Source of the DNA: JADKCL01 sp046050405
Lineage (GTDB): Bacteria > Bacteroidota > Bacteroidia > J057 > JADKCL01
Reading direction: 5' to 3'
DNA length: 6,508 nucleotides
Assembly: GCA_046050405.1 (NCBI GenBank)
Contig: JBJOPY010000041.1
Location: 1 to 6,508, forward strand
In this document: in pieces, positions 6,446-6,508 of the stretch
Numbering within the stretch: the first letter of the stretch is position 1
How the letters are laid out: each line of letters starts with the position of its first letter
Made by a program: the position numbers and the translations under genes
The notes under the pieces: model-generated
The model's database searches: none
The model's input: the letters and a program-made list of their open reading frames with translations, nothing else
Told to the model about the DNA's origin: nothing

Positions 6446-6508
6446 TCATGCCTCGGATGGTTTGGCCAATAATGCATCGAACATTTGATGGTACATTTCT
6501 ACTGCCGA
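6446..6508 (-). CDS. 3' end of an upstream gene, possibly a glycosyltransferase (partial)
   Basis: The minus strand is open from the right edge to TGA at 6446-6448, giving 20 residues that read SAVEMYHQMFDALLAKPSEA. The pattern is an amphipathic helix with a short polar tail, which is how many group 1 (GT4) glycosyltransferases end, and the downstream genes are also polysaccharide genes. The evidence is thin: 20 codons can be open by chance and no catalytic motif lies inside the window. It could equally be the tail of another cluster protein, or not coding at all. Confidence 0.42.
   Translation of the reverse strand, partial: SAVEMYHQMFDALLAKPSEA

Overview
The window carries five protein-coding genes, all on the minus strand: a carbohydrate-biosynthesis block on the right and two unrelated membrane transporters on the left. 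Base composition is moderately GC-rich and intergenic regions are roughly 0.33 to 0.47 kb. I see no rRNA, tRNA, CRISPR array, transposase or phage gene. The gene content fits a free-living Gram-negative bacterium that makes an extracellular polysaccharide. The often weak ribosome binding sites and the gene mix would suit the Verrucomicrobiota/Planctomycetota side, but that placement is a guess.

Right to left, which is the direction of transcription: (1) positions 6508-6446 hold the last 20 codons of a gene that enters from beyond the right edge, possibly a sugar transferase. (2) A 468-base gap (5978-6445) has no convincing gene, but holds a short palindrome and an unusually good Shine-Dalgarno sequence that does not serve the next gene. 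(3) A WcaF-type acetyltransferase (5405-5977) and a family 2 glycosyltransferase (4629-5408) overlap by four bases as ATGA and should be translated together. They probably add a sugar and an acetyl group to a repeating unit of a colanic-acid-like exopolysaccharide. (4) A 384-base gap (4245-4628) contains a perfect 8-bp inverted repeat upstream of the next gene.

(5) A complete 12-helix APC-superfamily amino acid permease of the LAT/SteT type (2784-4244). (6) A 329-base gap (2455-2783) with small inverted repeats. (7) A P-type cation ATPase (2454 to beyond position 1), cut off at the left edge just before its last helix. Its catalytic motifs are intact, but its predicted ion-binding helices differ from SERCA: PEEFP in M4, His and Ile at the site I positions of M5, and Glu-Leu-Ile-Ile-Asp in M6. 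The transported ion therefore cannot be read off by homology.

I found no clearly new system. The items most worth a second look are the altered ion site of the ATPase, the inverted repeat in front of the permease, and the stranded Shine-Dalgarno sequence in front of the acetyltransferase.
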